DNA from: Pelagophyceae sp. CCMP2097 | Taxonomy: Eukaryota > Sar > Pelagophyceae | DNA length: 45,317 bases | Direction: 5' to 3' | Assembly: GCA_026770575.1 (NCBI GenBank) | Contig: MU657454.1 | Location: 16,654-61,970 of the forward strand | Shown here: positions 12,607 to 22,681 of the stretch, piece by piece | Layout: each line of letters starts with the position of its first letter | Position numbering within the stretch: the first letter of the stretch is position 1 | Translations under genes and position numbers: made by a program | Notes under the pieces: generated by a model | Told to the model about the DNA's origin: nothing | Seen by the model: the letters and a program-made list of their open reading frames with translations, nothing else | Databases searched by the model: none

Positions 12607-12899
12607 GCTTCCGACAGTCCCAAGGCGCGCACGAGCGGCAGCGGCCGCGCGGTCGCTGCGACGCCGCCGAGATACCGCGAGATGCCGCAGATTTAATCCT
12701 AATTTAGTACCCCAATTTGAGCTATTCATCTTTCCAGGGGGGCTGCGCGGGTAGACAGGGGCCCAGCCGGCGGCCCCGTGGTTGCGGCGCCACGGCGGGA
12801 AACACAGAACATATGTTTAAGCCCTGTTTTGGGAACATGTTTTAAACAACGTTTTGAGGGATTTGATTAAAATACGTTTATAAGTTTTTATCCACCTTG

Positions 12900-13740
12900 T
12901 AGGGGGTGATATGGAATTTTTGTCGGCCGTTTGGGGGGTGACATGGAAACCGTAGCCCTTCAGGGGGGTGACAGCCTGTTTTCTCGTAAGATGGGGTGAC
13001 AGTTTCGAAGGGTGTCGGATCAGAGGGGTGATATTCCTCCTTACCCGGGTGGCATCGGTAGAGGCTGGTATTTTTCGGAATGTCCCCCCCCCCTAAAAAT
13101 GACTTAAGCGATTGCCACCCTCCAGGGACCGTGCGCCGGGGAGGTCACCCCCCGCAAAGGGCCGGAGTCACCCCCCCCCAACATGCAACCGGGACGGAGT
13201 CGCCCCCCAAGATGGACACGGCAACTCAGCGAGCACTCGAGCGGCTCTTCGAGCATGGCTCCCCGCCCTTCTCCGCCTGCTGCCGAGCGCGTCGGGAAGG
13301 AGGTGACGCGGCTCTTGAGCGCGGACGTCTTGACCCCCGTGGTCGCCATCCTGGGCTTCGAGTAGCGCGACTCGGTCCCGATGAGCGAGCTCAAGACGAG
13401 CTACCTCCAGATCGCTAAGCAGGTCCGCCCCTTGCTTGGCGGCGTGCAGTTCGAGGACCGCGCGTCTGGCGAGCTGGGCATCCTCACGCGGGCGTTCGCC
13501 CTGGCGCAGCACGCGGCGGCATACGATGCGTTCAGCGTCGGGGAGCAGACGCACCGCCTCGGCCCCGGTTCCTCCGCGTTCACGGTCCCGGCGACGCTCC
13601 TCTGGTGCGCGTGCGAGACGAGCACGGAGAAGGAGATGCGCGAGGCGCAGTGCCTCAGCGGCGCCTCGCTCGGCGCCGCGAGCACCGGCGGCGCCGACGA
13701 CGACATCGACGACGCGGGCGACGCGGGCGACGAGGGCGAC
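12900..13740 (+). repeat. MULE left terminal inverted repeat (main part)
   Basis: This arm matches 16560-17498 in inverted orientation. The outer part is non-coding with regularly spaced G-runs followed by TGAC or TGAT. The inner part encodes the J-domain region of the transposase gene. By eye the outer part is closer between arms than the coding part, which has diverged noticeably. The hAT insertion at 9737-12899 separates a short outer tip (about 9706-9736) from this block. Confidence 0.75.
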
Positions 13741-16227
13741 GCGGGCGACAAGGGCGACGAGGGAGACGAGGGCGGCGGCTCGGAGGAGGAGGAGGAGGAG
13801 AAGGATGAAGAGGAGGAGGGCGGCATCGGCAGCCTCGGCGTCTCCGGTCTCGAGGCCCTCTACGTTAAACCCGCCATGCCTCAGACTGGCGAGCCGACGG
13901 CGGCGCTCCGCGCGCCGGAGCGCCGCGTGCGGCTCTTCGCCCCCTCGGACCTNNNNNNNNNNNNNNNNNNNNNNNNNNNNNNNNNNNNNNNNNNNNNNNN
14001 NNNNNNNNNNNNNNNNNNNNNNNNNNNNNNNNNNNNNNNNNNNNNNNNNNNNNNNNNNNNNNNNNNNNNNNNNNNNNNNNNNNNNNNNNNNNNNNNNNNN
14101 NNNNNNNNNNNNNNNNNNNNNNNNNNNNNNNNNNNNNNNNNNNNNNNNNNNNNNNNNNNNNNCGCCAGCTGCCGCCGCGACGGCTGCGGCTTCACGCGCG
14201 GGTTTGGCCTCCAGATGAAGGACGGCAGCTGGAAGCTGACCAAGATGCTGGAGCACGACCCGGAGTTGTGCTTTGGGCAGGAGCTACCGGTGGTCGAGGC
14301 CGTGGTCGAGGCCGCCGCGGGCGCGAAGAAGAAGCCGGCCGTCGGTCCAGTGACGTGCGTGGCCGCGTACCCGCCGGGGCACGTCGCGCGGGTCCTCCGC
14401 CAGGATTTTGCCGACGACCCGAATGTCAACGCGACCGCCATCCGGAAGCTCATCAAGGCGAAGGGGCTCTACAGGTTCGAGCCGCGCCCCCAGCCCACTT
14501 CCGGGCGATTGCGTGCGCCCCATTGCCCCTACATTCTCGCAGTCCAACCTCTACGTGTCTCCTTGGAACACGCCATAATAATGCGCAAGCTGCAAGACGA
14601 GATGCGCGCGACGCGCGACGTCAGCATGGCCGCGATGCCCGGCTACAAGGTCCCCCTGGAGGCTAAGGGCCACACCGTCAAGCTGCTCACAGTGACGGGC
14701 AAGGAGATGCTCGCCATCCGGCGGAAGTCGTCGAAGTACATCTTCGTGCAGCAGCAGAAGGACGGCCGCATCCCAAAGGACGCTGTTTTCAACCCGGGCG
14801 ACGGGCGGACGGACGACATCGACGAGCGGGGCGAGTACTACGGCGGCGTCATGCTCCGGCCGAGTATTGCGGGCGCGCTGGCGGAGCGCGGCCGCAAGGC
14901 GGTTTGTGCGGACGCTTCGCACTGCGAGGGCGCCGGCAAGCAGTCCTTTGACACGTTCTTTGAGATCGACCATTTCGACGCGGCCAATTACTTGGTGCCC
15001 GCCGTGGTCGGCCACTACATCGGCACGGAGGACCTTATATCGTGGCAAGCGGCCTTTGGGCTCTTGCACCCGAGCTTCGACTGCCCGGACCGCGTCGTGA
15101 TGGTCGACAACGAGAAGTCCATCGACAACGCGCTGGGGAGGATGAAGTTCGCCAAGCCGTTTGCCGACGAGCGGCACATCCACAAGAACATGTCGAAGGC
15201 CATCGGCGGCGAAAAGGGGACGACCCTCAAGCTGTACTCGGGCGCCCTGCGCGCGCCGTCGCAGGCGCGCGTGGACAACATTACGGCGCGCTGCGGCTCG
15301 AAGACGGCGGATTACCTGTCAAAGTTTGACAAGTCGGAGCTGTACAGAGCGTACGCCGCCGACGGCGGCGGCCTGGAAGACCTCGCCGTCACCTCGCAGG
15401 GGACGGAGACGAGCATGGCCGCGGCGCTGAAGAGCGGCATCCGCGCCACGGAGCCGCACCTCTTGTTGGAGAAGATGGCCAAGGAGGCGCGCCGCAGATT
15501 CCTCTAAGCGAAGACGGCGGCGGTCACCTGGACAGGCCCGGTCCCGCCGCGCGTGCAGGAGGTGTTGGCGGAGAAGATGTAGAAGGCGGGGGACATGTAC
15601 AAGAACGTGATGTGGATCGCGGGCACGAACAACATGGGGGCGTACGTGCTGAGTTACACGGAGCCGGGGCACATGCGCCGCGTCGTCTTGAGCTCGGAGC
15701 TGCACGTCGCGCCGGCGTGCTGCGCGTACTCGACCGACGGCTCGGGCTTCCCGTGCCTGCACGGCATCAAAGTCATCGTCGAAAAGTACGGCTCCGGGAA
15801 CGTGTGGCGGTTCGTCCACCGCCGCCACTTAACGGGTACGTGGCAGCAGCAGTACGTGGGTGTCGAGTTCGAGATGCCGGCGTAGGTGCACAAACTGTTT
15901 CACCCTGTCTCCACCCCCTTCCAGCCGCCCCCTCTCAATTTACCTTCTCAATAGGCGGACGTCGACGCAGTCATGGACAACGCGAAGAAGCTCGTCGCAG
16001 CGAAGCAGAACCTCATGATCCCGAAAGCGATTCCGCCGCCGCGTGGCCGCCCGCCCAAGAACGCGGGCAAGCGCCTCAAGCAGTGGTACGAGCGCGGACC
16101 TCACGCTAAGAGGAAGCGCGTCTACACGTGCAGCCTGTGCCGCGGCGCGGGGCACACGCGCGACGAGTGCTTCCTCCGACAGCTCTTCGGCAGTAGCGAC
16201 GACCCGAACGTCGCGGGCGACGAGTAA
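13255..16227 (+). pseudogene. MULE transposase with N-terminal J-like domain, SWIM finger and CCHC knuckle
   Basis: One frame runs from ATG 13255 to TAA 16227, broken by stops at 13363 (TAG), 15505 (TAA), 15580 (TAG) and 15883 (TAG). In order it holds a J-like domain whose HPD is replaced by RPL (about 13400-13560) and acidic GDxGDE repeats (13705-13815). A 210-base assembly gap follows, then a FAR1/FLYWCH-like Cys-His finger (about 14165-14270). The MULE DDE region has Asp codons at 14911 and 15106 plus DLISWQAAF and an H-x-HKNM motif. A SWIM finger ends in PCLHG (about 15716-15765), and a CX2CX4HX4C knuckle, CSLCRGAGHTRDEC, lies at 16129-16170. A likely 69-nt intron (15886-15954, GTGCAC to AATAG) lies before the last exon. 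At 13363 the right-arm paralogue reads Trp, so that stop is a mutation. The longest intact piece is 13381-15507. The gene is almost certainly inactive as assembled. Confidence 0.8.
13953..14162. other. Assembly gap, 210 N
   Basis: The run of N lies inside the transposase gene, between the acidic repeats and the Cys-His finger. Its length is a multiple of three and both flanks are in the same frame, so the estimated size may be about right. Some protein sequence is missing here. Confidence 0.99.
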
Positions 16228-16560
16228 GAGCGGGACACCCGTCCTGTGCGTCCGTGCAGTGGCACACAAGGACGTCGCAGACGAGCGGCGGCCGGGGGGC
16301 AACCTCCGGCTGCTGCCTTCCGGCCACCGCCGCCGTCGAAGAGAGGGTGTCGTTCCTCGTCGTATCTCTGTTAAGGGCCCCTCCAGGGCCCCTCCGGAGC
16401 TCTTTTAAAGCAGCACGTTCCTTACTGTAATGGATGCCCTGTCGACGTGGGAAGGGTCGCAGCCGCGGCGGCGGACGTCTTGATTGGGGCCGGCGAGGAG
16501 CTTGCGGCGAGGAGCTTGTGGCGACGTGCCGGAGAGGTGCTGGTAGCACTATGCAGCGCC
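16228..16560. other. MULE interior between transposase and right arm
   Basis: No gene is seen. A short GGGCCCCTCC direct repeat lies at about 16374-16396. The region probably holds the 3' untranslated ends of the two convergent genes. Confidence 0.5.
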
Positions 16561-17498
16561 GTCGCTGCTAGTCGTTCGCGTCGCCCGCGACGTCGCCGTC
16601 AATGTCGTCGTCGGCGCCGCCAGTGCAAACGAACCCGACAACACCGCCGAGCGGGGCGTCGCTGTGGCAGTGCGCGTCGCGCATCTCCTTCTCCGCCTCG
16701 CGCATCTCCTTCTCCGTGTCCGTCTCCCCGGCGCTGAAGAGGAGGTCCGCCGGGACCGGGAACGCACATGAACCGGGGCCGAGGCACTGCGTCTGCGCCC
16801 CGTAGATGAACCCGCCGTATGCTGCCGCGTGCTGCACCAGGGCGAACGCCCGCGAGAGGATATGCACAGCGCCAGCCGCGCGGTCGGGGAACTGCAGCCC
16901 ACCACGGTCTGGATGGACCTGCGCCAGTAGGTCGATGTAGCGCTTCTTGAGAGTGCCAAGCCGGACGTAGGCGCGCACCCAGCTAAAGCCGAAGATGCAG
17001 ACCACGGGGGTCCTGGAGAAGTCGAGCTCGAGGAAGTCCAGGACTTCCTCTACGCGATGTGCCGCACGCGGCGGGGCGCGGCCGACCATGATGCTCTCAA
17101 CGAGTGAGAGCACGAATAGCCGTGTCCATCTTGGGGGGTGACTCCGTCCTGGTTTCATCTTGGGGGGCGACTCCGTCCCGGTTGCATGTTTGGGGGGGGG
17201 GTTGACTCCGGCCCTTTGCGGGGGGTGACCTCCCCGGCGCACGGTCCCTGGAGGGTGACAATCGCTTAAGTCATTTTTAGGGGGGGTGACATTCCGAAAA
17301 ATACCAGCCTCTACCGATGCCACCCGGGTATGGAGGAATATCACCCCCCTGATCCGACACCCTTCGAAACTGTCACCGCCCCATCTTACGAGAAAGCTGG
17401 CTGTCACCCCCCTGAAGGGCTACGGTTTCCATGTCACCCCCCAAACGGCCGACAAATATTCCGGATCACCCCCCGAAAGTCACAATTTCCGAATCGAA
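16560..17498 (-). repeat. MULE right terminal inverted repeat
   Basis: This is the inverted partner of 12900-13740 plus the tip at 9706-9736. It carries the same G-run spacing and a paralogous J-domain coding region. Similarity ends near the acidic GADDDID stretch, where this copy stops at 16568 while the left copy continues into the transposase. Confidence 0.75.
16568..17089 (-). CDS. J-domain (DnaJ-like) protein encoded in the MULE right arm
   Basis: The frame gives 173 residues from ATG 17089. Residues 44-95 fit a J domain: LGTLKKRYIDLLAQVHPDRG holds the diagnostic HPD (residues 59-61), followed by a helix ending LSRAFALVQHAAAYGG. J domains stimulate Hsp70 ATPase through HPD. The protein is clearly paralogous to the N-terminus of the left-arm transposase but keeps HPD and lacks that copy's early stop. 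It ends shortly after a GADDDID stretch, just where the left copy goes on into transposase. It may be a truncated transposase N-terminus or a stand-alone accessory protein. The start was chosen because it gives a compact N-terminus matching ATG 13255 in the left arm; the frame is open further upstream. Confidence 0.65.
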   Translation of the reverse strand: MVGRAPPRAAHRVEEVLDFLELDFSRTPVVCIFGFSWVRAYVRLGTLKKRYIDLLAQVHPDRGGLQFPDRAAGAVHILSRAFALVQHAAAYGGFIYGAQTQCLGPGSCAFPVPADLLFSAGETDTEKEMREAEKEMRDAHCHSDAPLGGVVGFVCTGGADDDIDGDVAGDAND

Positions 17499-18240
17499 TA
17501 AATTTTAAAATCAAAAAAAGCGAAAAAGCGAAAAAGCTGAAATCCAAAAATCCAGAATTTCAAAAAAACAAAATTCAAAAATTCAAAATCCCATTTAGCC
17601 CAAAATTCACAAAAATGAACTGGATTAGGTTTTTAAGTTTTTTTTTGTTTTTTTGACAATATTTATAAATTAAAAAAACCGTATCTCTCTGGGGGGAAGA
17701 ATATTCACGTATCGACGCCTGTCGTGGACGAGCGGAGCAGGGCGGGGCTGAGCTTGGCGTCGACGAGCAGTGATAAGGAATCCTCCTTAGATTTCCGTAG
17801 GAAATAGACGCCGAGTATACCTGGCGGAGGGAGCGTGCCCGACGAGGACGCGGCCCTACGGTATAGAAGGATTTCAAGCCCCTCTCACGGCTCCTTATCA
17901 CTGCACGACCGACGTTCACTCTCAAAAATCCGAGAACATCCGGGAAATGCTTCCGTTTCCCAAACTGAACTCTAAATAAAGACTGAATCAAATCCCATTG
18001 CCTAATTTGCCTGGCTCGTCGATCGGCGGCCGCATCGGGGGCCGGGGCCCGATGCGACGCCGCGAGGAAGCAATCGGACGATGATACAAGTTCATCGAGG
18101 ACGGTCCCGGGCTTTGCAGCACTCCGCGACCAAAAGTACCGATGTATCTCGACTCTCGACTCTCGAGCCCGGGTGTCCAAGGAGGGCCGGGACTCGCGCA
18201 AAGGATTATAAGCGACGCTGCGTGGTGGAGCGGGGAGTGA
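17499..18240. other. Intergenic, with small inverted repeat and dispersed motif
   Basis: 17499-17680 is AT-rich with AAAAATTCAAAA-type runs. At 17690-17745 is one copy of a dispersed motif containing TCGTGGACGAGC. The 13-mer GCAGTGATAAGGA (about 17768) recurs inverted near 17910, about 130 bp away, which may mark a small element. No convincing gene is seen. Confidence 0.45.
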
Positions 18241-18241
18241 A

Positions 18242-18995
18242 TTAACACTCCCGCCTCTGGGCTGCGGCGCGTCGCAGCTCGTAGAGCCCGAGGCCGAGGA
18301 AGAACGAGTGGAGCACGTAGTCGACGCGGCAGATCGGCGTCTGCAAAGGCATCGTATCGTCTCGACGCCCGCGCCGCGGCGGAATCGTGGGCGGCGCGAG
18401 CATGGCGTCGGCACCGACCTGCGCCGTGTGCGCCAAACGTGCCAGCGCGGCCCGGTGAAAAGCGCGCGCGCGGCTCGGCGCCTCACAGCACCCCGACGGC
18501 CACAAGAGGCCGTCGCGGGTCCCGAGGACGAGGAGGAACAGCGTCAGCGTCGGCGGAAGAACGGCGTCAGCTCCGCCCTGACCCTGTGCACGGCCGTCTG
18601 TGGCTTGCCAAGCGTCTTGTTCCACTGCGAGCCCGTCACGACGCGCAGGAACTTCATATACGCCATGCGTTTCGAGTAGCCGGCGCCGCCGAACTTGATC
18701 AGAAAGTCGCTGGCCTCGCGCACAAAGTCGCGCATGCGGGAGCAGCGCCGCGAGAAGCGGATGATTTGGCTCGAGACGACGCCGTGCTGGCACGAGCGCG
18801 AGAGCGCCGACTCCGGATGCGGGAACGTCCGGTAATCCTTAAAGAAGACCGCGCGTTGGCCGACGCGCCGCTTGTCGAAGAGGCGGAAAGCCAGCCGTCG
18901 AGCCTTTAGGTCCTTCCAGACGGCAAAGTCAAAATAGTTGACTTCGTGGCCGTTCAAGCCGACGTCTTCGAGCTCAATCGTTCTACCAGTTAGAT
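18242..18995 (-). pseudogene. C-terminal fragment of a reverse transcriptase-like protein (possibly Penelope-like)
   Basis: The frame 18995-18544 reads like the region after the thumb in some reverse transcriptases: an FDFAVW strand (FLDL-type), LAFRLFDKR, FPHPESAL, a GVVSSQIIRFSRRCS motif, a Phe-Val helix and FGGAGYSKRM. The order with S/HP, an xxQxxRxxRxCS motif and a terminal GY motif is what I associate with Penelope-like and related elements. The frame is closed by a stop at its upstream end, so the catalytic core is absent. A second frame (18793-18242) ends in VLHSFFLGLGLYELRR and may be the displaced tail. The family call is from memory and moderate. Confidence 0.5.
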
Positions 18996-19079
18996 AGTTC
19001 TATCCGTTGAAAAGTCAAAAATATAAATACAACAAATAACGCGAGGACCTCCTCTCTCTGATCGCCAAACGCGGCGGCG

Positions 19080-19545
19080 TCGGGGGGGGGGCTGTGGCCC
19101 TGACGGGCGCGTTTGGCCTGCCCCCTAAGCATCGAGGTGCCTTGTTTATGTTTGATGGGGCCATACGACCCTTAGGGGGCAGGCAATTCCGCCGTTTCAT
19201 CGTGTTTAAAACCCGAGTGGTGCGGTGCGGTCGGAGGGCGCTGTGGCCCTGACGGGCGCGTTTGGCCTGCCCACTAAGCATCGAGGTGCCTCGTTGAGAT
19301 GTCGAGAGGCCATACGACCCTTTGGGGGCAGGCAATTCCGCCGTTGCATCACCGGCTGATGCCCGCAGTCATGCGACGCGGTCGACGGCGCTGTGGCTCT
19401 GACGGGCGCGTTTGGTCTGTCCCCTAAGCATCGAACAGCCCAGTTGAGGTGCTTAGAGGCCGTAAAACCCTTAAGAGGCAGAATCTGCGGCCGTTCCATC
19501 ACCGGCTGATGCCCGCGGTCATGCGACGCGGCCAGCCGTAGTACA
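19080..19545. repeat. Tandem repeat, about 150-bp unit, three copies, hairpin-forming
   Basis: GCTGTGGCCCTGACGGGCGC recurs at 19091, 19240 and 19390 (the last with one change), a period of about 150. Within the first unit GCCTGCCCCCTAAG pairs perfectly with CTTAGGGGGCAGGC about 42 nt on; the arms are weaker in the other two units. Peptide frames across it simply repeat, so I do not call a gene. Confidence 0.8.
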
Positions 19546-19546
19546 A

Positions 19547-20057
19547 TCACATGGATACCTTATAGGTATGCTTCCGGGGCCGGCCACTCCTCCGGACGGG
19601 TTGGCCGGGGGCGTCGTCCTCCGCGGCTTCTGGAGCGGCCGCGGTCTCTGGTGTCTGGTCCTTGGTGGGCGGCGCGGCGTCGACGTCCATGTCGTCTTGC
19701 GCGGGCGCGTCCTCGACCGCGGCTTTGGACCTCCTCTGGTTCTCGTCTCGCGGCGGGGGCGGCGCGGGCCCGCCCTGCACCAGCCGCATCATCTCGAGGT
19801 GCGAGCCGTCTCGGAGGCCGTACAGCGTGTCGAAGGACACCTCCGCGATGTTAATTGGCACGTCCACTGGCTGCGCCCCCTGCAGCGCCGAGTCGATGGC
19901 GTCGAGCATCAACGGGTCCGCGGCCCCCATGAGGTTGCGCGCGTAGCTGTATTTATGATACGACCAGTCCGTGACGAGGTCGACGAGCTCCTCGACTCTC
20001 GCCTGCGGCGCTTGGTTACAAGGGACGGCGTTGAGCAGTGGAGGGGTCGGCGCGCAT
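19547..20057 (-). CDS. Unrecognised protein end with AT-hook-like C-terminus
   Basis: The frame is open from about 20057 and reads through VEELVDLVTDWSYHKYSYA and NLMGAADPLMLDAIDSAL before a Pro- and acidic-rich linker and the ending RRSGRPRKHTYKVSM. SGRPRK resembles an AT-hook, suggesting DNA binding. The first Met is at 19930, but similar composition upstream suggests an earlier exon or start. It lies just downstream of the DUF6589-like transposase on the same strand and could be its last exon or a second gene of that element. I do not recognise the family. Confidence 0.45.
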
Positions 20058-20225
20058 TACGGCTGCAGAGGCCGTTCTAGGACCATATAGGGACCGCATA
20101 GAGTCCGCCAAGGGGGCTTCGGCGGTGTCGTCAAAGGTTGCATGCAATACACAGTGCTACTCGCCTTGCAACTGAAACTCTTATACGAATCGTTCTGCGC
20201 GATCAGCAGTCTGACCACCGTGGTG

Positions 20226-21740
20226 CTAAGGTATTCCTGCGCGGCAGTGGCCGCGTCGTCCTATGATGCCGTCGTCTCGAATAGGGGAGCCAGCGGGCGC
20301 CAGTCTGCTGGAAGCATTCTGGCCGCGGCGGGTTTTGATCGACGACATCCCAAACCTCCACACCGTTAGACGCACCTCGGGGTCGCCGTCAAGGCTCGTG
20401 GGGAGCGCGCGCCTTCTTAGCCAGGCCGCTCTTTCGTCGCGGATGTGTTGGGCGAACAACTGTTCCGACGCAATGTGCGACGTGTCGGCGGCACCGTGCC
20501 GCGCGGCGGCAGCCGGAGGCTCCGCGTCAGGCTCCGTGCCGTCGTGCCGCGCGACGGCAGCCGGAGGCTCCACGGTGGCGACGCCCCGCGCGACGGCAGG
20601 CGACGGCCGCGCTGCAGACTCAGCGCCGACGCCCGGCCGCGCCGCGAGGCCGAACTTTTCCAAGAAGAGCTCCACGAGCTCGACCTTCTTCAGCTGCCGC
20701 CACTTTCCTGTCTTCTCGTCCATCGTTCGCCACTCGTCCGGCGTACAGCAGGTCTTGGCCATTTTTAACAGGTCCGTCGCCTTTGTGGCCTTGACGACGG
20801 CGTGCGTTAGCGTCCCCTGCAACTTGCTGTGCTCCTTTGCGCGCTCGGCGGCCTTTTCACGGACGACGGCCGGCCGCTCTGCCACGCCCCGGCGAGGTCC
20901 TCGAGTTTCCGGCCACTCCGCAAACTTGCTCGAAGCCGTCGTCGCCGCCATATGCTCCACGATGGCCGGCAGCGATTCAAAACCGACCTCCATCGCGTTC
21001 GGTTCCCTCGCCGTCTCCGCGGCCTTCAAGCCAGCAGCGACCTCCAAGGCGCGTATGAACATTCTCAGCAGCTCGGCTCCGACTTTCCTGCGCGCCTCGG
21101 AGAAGCGCGGTCCCTTTGCCCTGTCCTCGTTGCGCTCCAGCTCCGACTTGCTCGCCTTGGCCGTGGATCCAGTCATCGTGCGAAGGCCCTTGCTAATTGC
21201 TCGGATTGGGCCGATCATCGTCGCCGCGGCTTGGATGTCTTCGAAGGTCACCGTCTGGTGTTGCTGAATGGACCTCCTCATGATCGAGTTCGTGTTCTCG
21301 ACGAAGACGTCGTTGATCGACTTGCAGATACAACCCAGGGCGGGTATGACGTCTTGTCGGTTCTTGCCGTCTTTGCCGAACCAGCGGTACAGCGTCTGTC
21401 CCAAATAGCTAATGACCCACCTCGGCGTCTTGGCCGCCTTCCAGTTCTTGGCGTTGACGTTGTAGACCACCAGGAGGACATAAGCGCCGAGGTGCGCGTG
21501 CACAGGTAAAGCGTCGTCGTGGATGATCCACGCCTGGAACGGCTCGATCATCATTCGAAGGTCGTTGTCCACATGATTCCAGAGGAACTGAAAGTCTGAG
21601 GTCATCTTGCAGGCCACTCGATCACCGTGCGCTCGTCGTCGTAGACCGTGCCAAGTAAAGCATTGCGGTACGCCTCCCGCGTCTTGTCGACGACGGCCTC
21701 GCGCAGGCCGCAGTTGTCCACGGCGCTCCCAGCGCTCCAC
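20226..21740 (-). pseudogene. DUF6589/KDZ-like transposase, C-terminal part
   Basis: The meaningful reading starts near 21610 at TSDFQFLWNHVDNDLRMMI. It continues with HAHLGAYVLLVVYNVNA and VFVENTNSIMRRSIQQHQT, which resemble the last conserved blocks of DUF6589-type transposases. Next come a Lys/Ala-rich helix region, a KKVELVELFLEKFG stretch and a long Pro/Ala linker. Relative to the upstream segment this is one nucleotide out of frame at about 21610 with no plausible intron, so either the assembly or the gene has a 1-nt indel. The family call is from remembered patterns. Confidence 0.5.
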
Positions 21741-22651
21741 ACGACGAATAAAAGCTGAGAGATAAACAGCAGCCGCTCGTACTTCACCTTGGTCTGCGAC
21801 TTCTCCTTGTGCGATACGCCGCAGGTCTTCGGTCCCGCTGCCGCCGCGCGCGGCTCTTCGGCGTCCTCACCGTCTTCCGACGCGCGCAGTTCTTCCGCGT
21901 CCTCGCCGTCTTCGTCCTGCATATCAATGCGAGCAGCCAAGAGAGATTCATGCGTGTGCTCCACGGGCGCGACACCGAGGGCCGAGTGGATCTCGAGGAT
22001 TGCGCCGTCGTCGCCGCGCCCGAGCGCGTCCTCGTCTTCCTCCTCCTCGAATTCCGGCGCCTCTAAAGAGACCCCCAAAGAGGTCTTCATGCCTCTAGAC
22101 GTCGTGACCATGTGCTCCGCGCGGTAATCGAGCATCACGAGCATTGGCGCCCAGAAGTAGACAAACTTGTGCGGGTCGCAAAAGTAATTCTCCAGGAGGT
22201 GCTTCTGCAAATGAAACGGCGCGAGCGTCGCAAAGACGCTGGAGACGCACTTGTACATGCCCACAATCACGCTGAGCCTGTCGAAGATGTTGAACGGCTC
22301 GCTGTCGACGGTGATGATTTGGTCGGCCTTTCTCAAATCTCCCACCACGGCGCAAAAATCGTGGATAAAAGCGAGGACCACGAACGCGGTGTCTTTAATA
22401 GAGCTCGACTTGGCAGACAACGACGGCAGCACGGTGAAGCTCTTGAGGCTCAAAGCCTCGTCGTCCCGGAAAGGGAACATAACGCGAGTAAATGGGCCGA
22501 CGTGCGTGCGTTCGAGCCTATGGCAGACTGTTACGGCGGACCGTTCCAGGCGCACCCTCACTCTGATGCCGCTCGCACAATACCGCGACGGAGTCGTTGC
22601 CGACGGTCCGAGTTTTCGTGACGGTTCGGCTTTTCCTGTCGGTTGGATCAA
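21602..22651 (-). pseudogene. DUF6589/KDZ-like transposase, middle part
   Basis: From about 22530 the frame reads THVGPFTRVMFPFRDDEA, an ADQIITVDSEPFN block, and FHLQKHLLENYF followed by a WAPMLVML helix. This order (Asp-containing strand, then an FHxxK-type motif) fits DUF6589. An acidic, poorly conserved insert (about 22060-21840) and a Cys-containing helix follow. Upstream, an intron at 22681-22636 (46 nt, GTATGATC to CCGACAG) joins exon 22755-22682 in the original frame. A further indel near 22530 is then needed to reach this frame. Confidence 0.5.
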
Positions 22652-22681
22652 ATCGACACTGATCGCCGCCGTCGATCATAC

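Larger units (their letters stand above)
9737..12899 (+). mobile_element. hAT transposon, 3163 bp, apparently complete
   Basis: The terminal inverted repeats are the 16-mer CAAGGTGGATAAAAAC, perfect at both ends. They are flanked by TAGGGGGG (9729-9736) and TAGGGGGT (12900-12907), a 7-of-8 match to the 8-bp target duplication hAT elements make. Subterminal sequence is also related, with GGAACATGTTT and ACGTTTTGAGGG-type motifs near both ends. It encodes one transposase. Removing it restores a sequence that matches the other end of the surrounding MULE, which independently fixes its boundaries. Confidence 0.9.
9706..17498 (+). mobile_element. Mutator-like element (MULE) with long inverted ends, carrying a nested hAT
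   Basis: Sequence at 12900-13740, plus about 9706-9736 on the far side of the hAT, is repeated in inverted order at 16560-17498. Shared landmarks are runs of GGGGGGTGAC spaced through both arms and the segment GTCGGCCGTTTGGGGGGTGACATGG (both arms). Between the arms lies a MULE-type transposase. Without the hAT the element would be about 4.6 kb. The exact outer ends lie in low-complexity AT-rich DNA, so I could not identify the 9-bp target duplication that MULEs usually make. Both arms contain coding sequence for a J domain, so the inverted repeats reach well into genes. Confidence 0.75.

Noticed and set aside
9955..12729. A 924-codon open frame antisense to the hAT transposase
   Set aside because: It is Arg/Val/Leu-rich with no motifs; the opposite strand has a complete hAT protein with conserved motifs and an intron in phase. 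Long antisense frames are expected at this GC content.
13168..14256. A 362-codon reverse-strand frame across the N gap
   Set aside because: It is Arg/Ala-rich, includes 210 unknown bases, and lies opposite the MULE transposase.
13255..16227. TAA/TAG recoded as amino acids, which would repair the MULE gene and the 26.3-26.8 kb ORF
   Set aside because: The NOP9-like gene ends with TAG and the MULE tail with TAA at natural ends, the 13363 stop is Trp in its paralogue, and frameshifts accompany the stops. Simple decay explains the data.
17575..18486. A 303-codon reverse-strand frame
   Set aside because: It crosses a sharp composition change, is Arg/Ser-rich, and shows no continuity with any family.
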